Shown: positions 1 through 6,503 of the stretch, one piece after another
Numbering within the stretch: position 1 is the stretch's first letter
Layout: every line of letters begins with the position of its first letter
Source of the DNA: Paraburkholderia ginsengisoli NBRC 100965
Lineage (GTDB): Bacteria; Pseudomonadota; Gammaproteobacteria; Burkholderiales; Burkholderiaceae
Assembly (NCBI RefSeq): GCF_000739735.1
Contig: NZ_BBJF01000020.1
Span: 51,157-115,156 of the forward strand
Length of the DNA stretch: 64,000 bases
Direction: 5' to 3'
Position numbers and translations under genes: made by a program
The notes under the pieces: model-generated
What the model saw: the letters and a program-made list of their open reading frames with translations, nothing else
What the model was told of the DNA's origin: nothing
The model's database searches: none

Positions 1-179
1 GTGTCGCAGGTGCGTTAGCGGCTGCATGAGCGTTGCGCGCGGATGTCCGGATGGGGGCGAAGCACGCTGACATGTGGCCGCTGCGGTCGGACATCTGCAC
101 GCGTGAATTGAACGTAGGTCGGGCAATGCGGGCACTACGGCGCGCCGCTGCCGATGCCAGCGCTTTCGCGGCATGCTAT

Positions 180-314
180 CTAGCGCAGATACCGAGCGAG
201 CAGCATGCAGATCGACGAAATGGTGCCGCCGATAATCGAGAACGGAATCATGGCGTCGATGATGCGGTCGCGCACCGCCGGGTTCTCGATGACGTAGTCA
301 ATCAGATTAGGCAT
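180..314 (-). CDS. small membrane protein of 44 residues, unknown function
   Basis: This short ORF has an ATG preceded by a good ribosome site (AGGGAGA, about five bases upstream). It encodes 44 residues: a polar N-terminal half (MPNLIDYVIENPAVRDR) and one hydrophobic segment near residues 22-41, ending in Arg-Tyr-Leu-Arg, so a single-pass inner-membrane peptide is likely. It lies about 60 bases downstream of the 148-residue membrane protein on the same strand, so the two may be co-transcribed. I do not recognise a family. The ribosome site and clean hydrophobic profile argue for a real gene. Confidence 0.55.
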   Translation of the reverse strand: MPNLIDYVIENPAVRDRIIDAMIPFSIIGGTISSICMLLARYLR

Positions 315-373
315 GACGGTCTCCCTGTGAGAATCTGTGTGTCGAAAAGTATGGCGCCGTGTCTATCAATTAA

Positions 374-820
374 TTAGGTTAACGAATAGTGAGATACGGA
401 GTATGTCGCGGCGATGATCGCGGTCATGATCGCGGATGCCCACATCGGTTTTCTGTCGGGCGCTTCGTCGGCGTATGGACTGGGCGAGCGAAGCGTCGGA
501 TCGGCGGCGCCGAGCGAGACGACCACGGACGCGGCCACGATCACAATGCCATGGCAGAGCAGCCCGGCCAGCATCAACGCCCGTGCGCCGTCGGACGACG
601 CGTCGCCCAGGGCGGCGCCGATCTCATAACACGCGCTAGCGCACATCGAAATGACGACCCGGAGAAGCTGGCCGTCTTGCAGCGAGCGCTTCGTGATGCC
701 TTTCGACACGGGCCGGGAAAAGCGCGACAGCTTTAGCAGAGGCAGCAGTGCAATCGGTGCGAACACCGGCACACCGACGTTAAAGAGTAACCAGCTCAGG
801 CGGCTGAGAAGGGCGACCAT
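374..820 (-). CDS. hypothetical four-helix membrane protein
   Basis: The 148-residue product has about four hydrophobic stretches (roughly residues 10-30, 50-70, 80-105 and 125-145) with short polar loops, which suggests a small integral membrane protein. No catalytic motif or named family is recognisable. The Pro/Asp/Lys-rich loop near residues 108-125 is the only long soluble part. It may form an operon with the 44-residue membrane peptide downstream and is divergent from the Na/Pi cotransporter-like gene. Function unknown. Confidence 0.6.
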   Translation of the reverse strand: MVALLSRLSWLLFNVGVPVFAPIALLPLLKLSRFSRPVSKGITKRSLQDGQLLRVVISMCASACYEIGAALGDASSDGARALMLAGLLCHGIVIVAASVVVSLGAADPTLRSPSPYADEAPDRKPMWASAIMTAIIAATYSVSHYSLT

Positions 821-1178
821 AGGGGATGCAAAGCGTGGGCAACACGGAGATCATCCGGTTGTGGACAGGTCGCGGTCAGTCTGCCGAATGGCCAGCTTGC
901 GCAAGGGCATCGCGGCCGGGCATCATTTGCTGAAGCAGCTTCGCTCTCCAGCGCTTCAGCAAGAGCGTGACCCACGTCGCGGCCCATTTGAAGATACCTC
1001 CGCCGCAACTACAACCGCGACCACACAACCGCAGCCGGCAGATTACAAGGCCCATATTTAAAAGCACAAAATTACAATAAGGCAGAAATGTGCAACACTA
1101 CTGTCATATACGCCCCGGTGCCAATTCGCGCGGCATGCGGTTCGGGTTATGGCAGCAGGAACGGATGCGCAGTGCTTT
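821..1178. other. intergenic region, no firm gene
   Basis: This gap separates the divergent membrane-protein gene and the Na/Pi transporter gene. It holds a Cys-rich 59-63 codon ORF on the minus strand (about 876-1067), but neither its GTG at 1067 nor its ATG at 1055 has a ribosome site, so I do not call it. CTGTCATATA at 1101 matches one half of a Pho box, but no second half-site sits 11 bases away on either side. AT-rich sequence near 1045-1085 is a plausible promoter zone. Confidence 0.4.
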
Positions 1179-2846
1179 ATGTTGATTCTCCTTAATCTTC
1201 TGGCCGGCGTCGCGCTCCTCGTGTGGGGCTCGCACATTGTGCGCACCGGCATCCTGCGGGTGCTCGGCGCCGATCTGCGCGGCGTGCTGGGGCGTAGCAC
1301 CAGTAGTCGGTGGCGAGCGTTCCTGTCGGGCGTTGGCGTGACGAGTCTCGTGCAGAGTAGCAATGCGACCGCGGTGATCGTCACGTCGTTCGCGGCTCAA
1401 GGGCTCCTGCCGCTCACCAGCGGTCTCACGATCATGCTCGGTGCCGACGTCGGCACCGCGCTGATGGCGCGAGTCCTCACCCTCGATCTCTCGTGGCTGT
1501 CACCGATCCTGATCTTGGTCGGTGTGCCGCTGTTCCTGTCGCGAAAGCAGACGCGCGTTGGCCAGGCCGGCCGTACGCTGATCGGACTCGGCCTGATCCT
1601 GCTGGCGTTGCATCTGATTGTCGAAGCCGCGCAGCCGATGATGCAAGGCGCCGGCGTACGCGTGATGTTCGGCGCGTTGACCGGCGACACGATGCTCGAC
1701 GCGCTGGTCGGCGCGGCCTTCGCGATCGTCTCCTATTCGAGCCTCGCCGCGGTTCTGCTGACGGCGACGCTCGCGTCTTCCGGCGTGATTTCGCTAAAGG
1801 TCGCGTTGTGCCTCGTGATCGGCGCGAATCTGGGCAGCGGCTTGCTGGCGCTGTTCGGCACCATCGCGCAGAACGCCGCCGCGCGGCGGCTCGCGCTAGG
1901 CAGCTTCGCGTTCAAGCTGGCCGGCGCGTTGCTGATTCTGCCGTTTGCGCCGCTGCTCGCGCGCGGCCTGCCGGTGCTGATCGCGAATCCGCGTGAAGCC
2001 ACCGTGGGCTTCCACCTGATCTACAACACGCTGCGCTGCTGTGCGTGTCTGTCGCTGGTCGATCCGGTGGCGCGCATTTGCGCACGCGTGCTGCCCGACC
2101 GGCCGCAGCCGAACGGCGAGCTGCGGCCGCTGCATCTGGACACCGCCGCATTGTCCACGCCGGCGCTGGCGCTCGCGCATGCCGCGCGCGAGGTGCTGCG
2201 CATCGGAGATATCGTGCGCACGATGCTCGACAATGTCGCGGACCTCATCCATCACAACAACCTGGAGAAGGCGCGCGAAACCGTCCGCATGGACGATGAC
2301 GTGGACGAGCTGTACGCCGCGGTCAAAAACTATCTGACGCTGATCTCGCGCGAACAGCTCGACGAAGCCGACAGCCGCCGCTGGACCGACATCATTTCGC
2401 TGACGATCAATCTCGAGCACGCAGGCGACATTATCGAGCGGATCGTCGGGGACATCGAGGAAAAGAAGATCGCGCACCGTCTGTCGTTCTCGGAGGAAGG
2501 GCTCGGAGAACTGGACGACTTGCAGGCACGCCTCGTCAGCAATCTGCAACTGGGGCTGTCGGTGTTTCTGAACAATGATCTGCGTTGCGCCGAACGGCTC
2601 CTCGCCGAGAAGGAGCGCTTCCGCGATCTGGAGCGCGCGTATTCGTACCGGCATCTGGACAGGCTTGCCGGGCAAAGCTTGCGGAGCATCGAAACCAGCG
2701 CATTGCATCTGGATCTGATCAGCGACATGAAGCGGCTCAATTCGCTGTTTTGCTCGACCGCCTATCCGGTGCTCGATGCCGCCGGCGCGCTGCACGACAC
2801 GCGCTTGCGCAAGCGCTCGCTCGATACGATGTACGTGAAGGAATAG
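1179..2846 (+). CDS. Na/Pi cotransporter family protein with PhoU-like C-terminus
   Basis: A predicted sodium-phosphate symporter-type inner-membrane protein. Residues 1-300 are strongly hydrophobic and carry the two inverted Na_Pi_cotrans repeats, with the QSSN motif (VQSSNATAVIV) in the first and a weaker SYSSLAAVLL in the second. Residues 330-555 are charged and helical, like the PhoU-type bundle of the NptA/YjbB group. The ATG at 1179 starts directly with a hydrophobic helix (MLILLNLLAG); an ATG at 1149 would add ten residues, and neither has a clear ribosome site. Substrate and direction of transport are inferred from the family. The next gene is convergent. Confidence 0.85.
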   Translation: MLILLNLLAGVALLVWGSHIVRTGILRVLGADLRGVLGRSTSSRWRAFLSGVGVTSLVQSSNATAVIVTSFAAQGLLPLTSGLTIMLGADVGTALMARVLTLDLSWLSPILILVGVPLFLSRKQTRVGQAGRTLIGLGLILLALHLIVEAAQPMMQGAGVRVMFGALTGDTMLDALVGAAFAIVSYSSLAAVLLTATLASSGVISLKVALCLVIGANLGSGLLALFGTIAQNAAARRLALGSFAFKLAGALLILPFAPLLARGLPVLIANPREATVGFHLIYNTLRCCACLSLVDPVARICARVLPDRPQPNGELRPLHLDTAALSTPALALAHAAREVLRIGDIVRTMLDNVADLIHHNNLEKARETVRMDDDVDELYAAVKNYLTLISREQLDEADSRRWTDIISLTINLEHAGDIIERIVGDIEEKKIAHRLSFSEEGLGELDDLQARLVSNLQLGLSVFLNNDLRCAERLLAEKERFRDLERAYSYRHLDRLAGQSLRSIETSALHLDLISDMKRLNSLFCSTAYPVLDAAGALHDTRLRKRSLDTMYVKE

Positions 2847-2853
2847 GCGCGAC

Positions 2854-3624
2854 CTAAGCGAGAACGATGTGCGCGAGCTTCTTTTTCAACGTGGCGAAGC
2901 CGGCCGCTTCGGCCGCTTTTTTGTTGGTCACGAGCACGTCGATCCGCTCCGCCGGACAGTACGAGATGCGGCTGCGCTGCCCGATCTTGCTGTAATCGGC
3001 GAGGATTGCGACGCGGTCGGCGTTGGCGACCATCGCGCGCGCCACTTCGGTTTCCGCGCGATCGTAATTGGTCGCGCCATGCCGGTGATCGATGCCGACC
3101 GGCGACAGCAGCGCCAGGTCCGCGCGATAGCGCTGGATGTCGAGCACGGTGGTCGCGCCGGTGGTCGCCATCGCGCGGTCGCTGATCGTACCGCCGAGCA
3201 GGATGACTTCGTTGGCGGCTTCGGCTTGCTCGTGCGCGCCGCGCATTTTCAGCGCAACGTCGATCGAATTCGTAATGATGGTCAGATTCGCCAGTTTCGC
3301 CAGCTGTTCGGCGAGCGCCGCGGTGGTGGTGCCCGCGTCGACGAAAAGCGTCTGGCCGCTCGCGATCAAACCGACAGCGGCTTTCGCGATCGCCGTTTTG
3401 GATTTGACGCGCGTCTGGGCGCGCTCGGCGATCGGCGCTTCTTCGGCGGGCTTGAGCGCGCCGCCGTGCACGCGCCGCAGCTCACCGAGCGCTTCGAGGT
3501 CGAGCAGATCGCGCCGCACGGTTTCGCGCGACACGCCGAGGTCCGCCATGATCCGCTCGGTCGACACACGTTGCAGCGTGGACAGCAACGCGCGAATTCG
3601 CTGATGACGGTCTTCCTGCCACAT
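2854..3624 (-). CDS. DeoR/GlpR-family transcriptional regulator
   Basis: A 256-residue repressor with the standard DeoR layout. An N-terminal winged helix-turn-helix spans about residues 5-57 (VSTERIMADLGVSRETVRRD) and ends in the family hallmark RRVHGGA. The C-terminal sensor domain (about 75-235) has the VDAGTTT phosphate-binding loop used by this family to bind phosphosugars or glycerol-3-phosphate. It is divergent from ugpQ across 343 bases, so it may control glycerol-phosphate metabolism as GlpR does. The effector cannot be decided from sequence alone. Start is the ATG at 3624; the stop lies 7 bases from the stop of the convergent Na/Pi gene. Confidence 0.88.
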   Translation of the reverse strand: MWQEDRHQRIRALLSTLQRVSTERIMADLGVSRETVRRDLLDLEALGELRRVHGGALKPAEEAPIAERAQTRVKSKTAIAKAAVGLIASGQTLFVDAGTTTAALAEQLAKLANLTIITNSIDVALKMRGAHEQAEAANEVILLGGTISDRAMATTGATTVLDIQRYRADLALLSPVGIDHRHGATNYDRAETEVARAMVANADRVAILADYSKIGQRSRISYCPAERIDVLVTNKKAAEAAGFATLKKKLAHIVLA

Positions 3625-3967
3625 GCTTTATCCTGGGACGAGAGCGCGCATGGATTGCCGCGATGCACGCGGACATGCTGGGCACGGAGGGTGTCCGGAC
3701 GCATGCCAAGCGTACTACTTTAGCCCGTTCGTGTTGCAGTTCTTTGGCAACTTGCAACTTTGTGTATTTCAGTTCGACCGCTGCAAAGTGCCTCGCCGCA
3801 CGCTTCGTCATCCTGACAACGTTGTTACGACTCCAGGCGCAATCGACGCCCGCGCGATACGCCGGACTATCGCCTGCTTCGCACAGGCGCGATACTACGC
3901 GCGGGACTCGCGCATGATGCTGCACGCCGCGAGCCGACCAACCGCTCTATCTGAAAGGTAACGAGAC
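3625..3967. other. divergent intergenic region between deoR-type gene and ugpQ
   Basis: The gap must hold the promoters for both the minus-strand regulator and ugpQ. There is a loose inverted pair GTTGCA...TGCAAC around 3733-3758 that could be an operator, but it is imperfectly centred and short. I see no convincing sigma-70 pair, no small gene with a ribosome site and no terminator. Confidence 0.4.
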
Positions 3968-4753
3968 GTGGCAAACGGGATTGATCGCGGTTTATCCGCA
4001 GACTGGCCTTATCCGCGCCTGGTCGCGCATCGCTGCGGCGGCACGCTGGCACCGGAGAACACGCTGGCCGGCTTCGACGCCTGCGTACGCTACGGCTACC
4101 GCATGGTCGAATTCGACGCGAAGCTGTCCGCCGACAACCAGCTCTTTCTGCTCCACGACGACGATCTCGATCGCACCACCAACGGCCACGGCGCCGCCGC
4201 CGACCACACGTGGCAGCAACTGGCCGCGCTCGACGCCGGCGCATGGCGCGGACCGCAATTCGCCGGCACGCGCCTGCCGACGCTGGCCGACGCGGCGCAG
4301 CGTTGCGCGCGCGACGGCATCGCCGCCAACATCGAAATCAAACCATGTCCGGGGCGCGAAGCGCTCACCGGCACGCTGGTGGCAGGCGGCGCGCTGACGT
4401 TGTGGCAAGGGCAGACGCCGCCGCTGTTGTCGTCGTTTTCTTTCGAGGCGCTGGCCGCCGCGCGCGACGCCGCGCCATCGCTGCCACGCGGGATGCTGTT
4501 CGAACAGGTGCAGGCGGATTGGCTGCGCATCGTGCGCGAGTTGGACTGCGTGTCGTTGCACGCGAGCCACCGGTACCTGAGCGAGCCGCTGGTCGCGCAG
4601 ATCCGCGCGGCCGGACTGCGTGTGCTCGCCTATACGGTCAACGACCCCGCGCGGGCGCAACTGCTCGCGCAATGGGGCGTCGATATGATCTGCACGGATC
4701 GTATCGACACGCTGCGGCACGACATGCTGTCCACGCCGGCGAGCCCGGCCTGA
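3968..4753 (+). CDS. ugpQ: glycerophosphodiester phosphodiesterase
   Basis: Hydrolyses glycerophosphodiesters to glycerol-3-phosphate and an alcohol. The 261-residue protein has the GDPD TIM-barrel signature: AHRCGG with catalytic His21, PENT with metal ligand Glu30, the EFDAKLS strand with acidic ligands, and LLHDDDLDRTTNG with the second catalytic His. The C-terminal TVNDP and DMICTD segments are typical of UgpQ. Length fits the short cytoplasmic class and there is no signal peptide. The GTG at 3968 has AAAGG about ten bases upstream. The ugpBAEC transporter genes are not in the window; the divergent DeoR-type gene may regulate it. Confidence 0.92.
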   Translation: MANGIDRGLSADWPYPRLVAHRCGGTLAPENTLAGFDACVRYGYRMVEFDAKLSADNQLFLLHDDDLDRTTNGHGAAADHTWQQLAALDAGAWRGPQFAGTRLPTLADAAQRCARDGIAANIEIKPCPGREALTGTLVAGGALTLWQGQTPPLLSSFSFEALAAARDAAPSLPRGMLFEQVQADWLRIVRELDCVSLHASHRYLSEPLVAQIRAAGLRVLAYTVNDPARAQLLAQWGVDMICTDRIDTLRHDMLSTPASPA

Positions 4754-4885
4754 ATTAACGCCCATCCGGATCGACCGAATGCCGCCGGCGCGCCCGCGCC
4801 GCGCGGACCGCACGCACGCTCAGAAAGTCTACGGGTTTCCCCGCGCGCGTCTCGTCGACGAATTCCGGATTCCCCGACAGCCCTT

Positions 4886-4909
4886 GTCCGGATTTCCAGA
4901 ATCCCGGAC
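4886..4909. promoter_or_regulatory. candidate DctD upstream activating sequence (palindrome)
   Basis: A 24-base near-palindrome: GTCCGGATTTC, two central bases, GAATCCCGGAC, with one mismatch between arms. A related motif TTCCGGATTCC lies just upstream at 4863. It is centred about 75 bases before the -24 element of the dctA promoter, the usual distance for a sigma-54 activator site. DctD and DctB are encoded just downstream. Assignment to DctD is inference. Confidence 0.5.
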
Positions 4910-4943
4910 GGCGATGTTGTTAATGAGATAAAAAACCAATGCA

Positions 4944-4956
4944 AATCAAGGCATTA
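4944..4956 (+). promoter_or_regulatory. IHF-consensus site upstream of dctA
   Basis: AATCAAGGCATTA matches the IHF consensus WATCAANNNNTTR at every fixed position. It lies between the candidate activator palindrome and the sigma-54 promoter, where IHF bending normally brings an activator onto the polymerase. It sits in the loop and right arm of a larger inverted repeat (4927-4967: GATAAAAAACC and AATGC arms with one unpaired base). Confidence 0.55.
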
Positions 4957-4971
4957 GGTTTTTTATCCGCC

Positions 4972-4987
4972 TGGCATCGACCTTGCA
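4972..4987 (+). promoter_or_regulatory. sigma-54 (-24/-12) promoter of dctA
   Basis: TGGCAT, five bases, then TTGCA, with the invariant GG and GC separated by exactly ten bases, matches the RpoN consensus. Transcription would start near 5000, about 175 bases before the dctA start codon. A sigma-54-dependent regulator gene (dctD) lies in the same locus. Confidence 0.85.
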
Positions 4988-5038
4988 AAACAGATGACGC
5001 GGCCGCAACGGTCCGACAACTAAAGCAAGGAGACAACG

Positions 5039-5068
5039 ATGTCTGATTTCCCTTCCCGGTATTTCTGA
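5039..5068 (+). CDS. possible nine-codon leader ORF upstream of dctA
   Basis: An ATG with a strong ribosome site (AAGGAGA, five-base gap) opens a nine-residue ORF, MSDFPSRYF, followed by TGA. It lies inside the predicted dctA leader, about 40 bases after the expected transcription start and about 107 bases before the dctA GTG. Nothing but the ribosome site supports translation. It could be a leader peptide, a translation-coupling element or chance. Confidence 0.35.
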   Translation: MSDFPSRYF

Positions 5069-5174
5069 ATTCGTCGTCTTGTCGCGGCCTAATGCCGTGC
5101 ACGAGCGTGACGATTATTCGTTCGCGTGATGCGCAGTGACAGGCTATGAGCTCATCCCCCTAGCAGGAACCATC

Positions 5175-6455
5175 GTGAAGAAACCTTTTTATAAAGTGCT
5201 GTACGTCCAGGTGATCGTGGCAATCATCATCGGTATCGCACTCGGGCATTTCTACCCGAACCTCGCCGTCGATATGAAGCCGCTCGGCGACGGCTTCATC
5301 AAACTGATCAAGATGGTGATCGGGCCGATCATCTTCTGCACGGTGGTCACGGGCATCGCCGGCATGGAGGACATGAAGAAGGTCGGGCGCGTCGGCGGCA
5401 AGGCGCTGCTGTACTTCGAAATCGTCTCGACGTTCGCACTGGTGCTCGGCCTGTTCGCCACCCACCTGCTGCGACCGGGCGCGGGCTTCAACATCGACCC
5501 GGCTACGCTCGACAGCAAGGCGGTCGCGTCGTATGCCGCGAAAGCGCACGGGCAGACGACCGTCGACTTCCTGATGCACATCATCCCGGACACGCTGTCG
5601 TCGGCTTTCGCGCAAGGCGAAATCCTGCAGATCCTGCTGATCGCGCTGCTGTTCGGCGCGGTGCTCGCGACGGCCGGTGAAAAGGGCAAGGTCGTCACGA
5701 ATTTCATCGACGGTCTGTCGCACATCCTGTTCGGCATCGTGCGCATCATCACGAAGCTGGCGCCGATCGGCGCGTTCGGCGCGATGGCGTTCACCATCGG
5801 CAAGTACGGCATCGGCTCGCTGCTGCCGATGCTCAAGCTGATCGGCACGTTCTATCTGACCTCGATCGTGTTCGTGGTGGTCGTGCTCGGCATCATCGCG
5901 CGCCTCGTGGGTTTCAACATCCTGCGCTTCGTCGCGTACATCAAGGAAGAGATGCTGATCGTGCTCGGTACGAGCTCGTCCGAAGCCGCGCTGCCGCAAC
6001 TGATGCTGAAGCTCGAAAAGCTCGGCTGCTCGCGCTCGGTGGTGGGCCTCGTAGTGCCGACCGGCTACTCGTTCAACCTCGACGGCACCAACATCTACAT
6101 GACGATGGCCGTGCTGTTCATCGCCCAGGCGACCAACACCGAACTCACGTGGGCGCAGCAGCTCACGCTGCTGGCGGTGACGATGCTGACCTCGAAGGGC
6201 GCGAGCGGTGTGACGGGTGCGGGCTTCATCACGCTGGCCGCGACGCTGGCGGTGGTGCCGACCATTCCGCTGTCGGGCATGGTGCTGATTCTCGGTATCG
6301 ACCGCTTCATGAGCGAATGCCGCGCGCTGACCAACATCGTCGGCAACGGCGTGGCGACGGTCGTGGTGTCGGCATGGGAGAAGGAGCTGGACCGCAACAA
6401 GCTGAATGCCGCGTTGCGCGGCGACGTGGCGGTCAAAGAACCGGCCGGCGTTTGA
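5175..6455 (+). CDS. dctA: C4-dicarboxylate transport protein DctA
   Basis: Sodium- or proton-coupled uptake of succinate, fumarate and malate across the inner membrane (DAACS family). The GTG at 5175 gives a 426-residue protein starting KKPFYKVLYVQVIVAIIIG, the usual DctA N-terminus, with AGGAA about six bases upstream; extending to 5136 adds residues not typical of the family. About eight helices are visible, with the family serine-rich loop (LGTSSSEAALPQ) and the GYSFNLDGTNIYM motif near the substrate site. Expression is predicted from the sigma-54 promoter upstream under DctB/DctD, encoded next. Confidence 0.95.
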   Translation: MKKPFYKVLYVQVIVAIIIGIALGHFYPNLAVDMKPLGDGFIKLIKMVIGPIIFCTVVTGIAGMEDMKKVGRVGGKALLYFEIVSTFALVLGLFATHLLRPGAGFNIDPATLDSKAVASYAAKAHGQTTVDFLMHIIPDTLSSAFAQGEILQILLIALLFGAVLATAGEKGKVVTNFIDGLSHILFGIVRIITKLAPIGAFGAMAFTIGKYGIGSLLPMLKLIGTFYLTSIVFVVVVLGIIARLVGFNILRFVAYIKEEMLIVLGTSSSEAALPQLMLKLEKLGCSRSVVGLVVPTGYSFNLDGTNIYMTMAVLFIAQATNTELTWAQQLTLLAVTMLTSKGASGVTGAGFITLAATLAVVPTIPLSGMVLILGIDRFMSECRALTNIVGNGVATVVVSAWEKELDRNKLNAALRGDVAVKEPAGV

Positions 6456-6503
6456 GCCGGGCTCCGGCTTAGCCCCCACCGTAACGGCCGCGGACGCCCG
6501 CGT

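Noticed and set aside
42..95. GATGTCCG and CGGACATC inverted pair
   Set aside because: Arms of eight bases are 38 bases apart, with no T-run and no adjacent gene start to give meaning.
876..1067. Cys/Gly-rich minus-strand ORF of 63 codons (CGRGCSCGGG followed by a basic amphipathic stretch)
   Set aside because: No ribosome site at the GTG or the internal ATG, no recognisable family and no support from context.
1101..1110. Pho box half-site CTGTCATATA before the Na/Pi transporter gene
   Set aside because: A Pho box needs a second CTGTCAT 11 bases away; neither side fits.
5160..6479. 439-codon minus-strand ORF opposite dctA, and similar long antisense ORFs across the window
   Set aside because: These are His/Arg/Asp-rich shadow frames, expected in GC-rich coding DNA opposite genes with recognised products.
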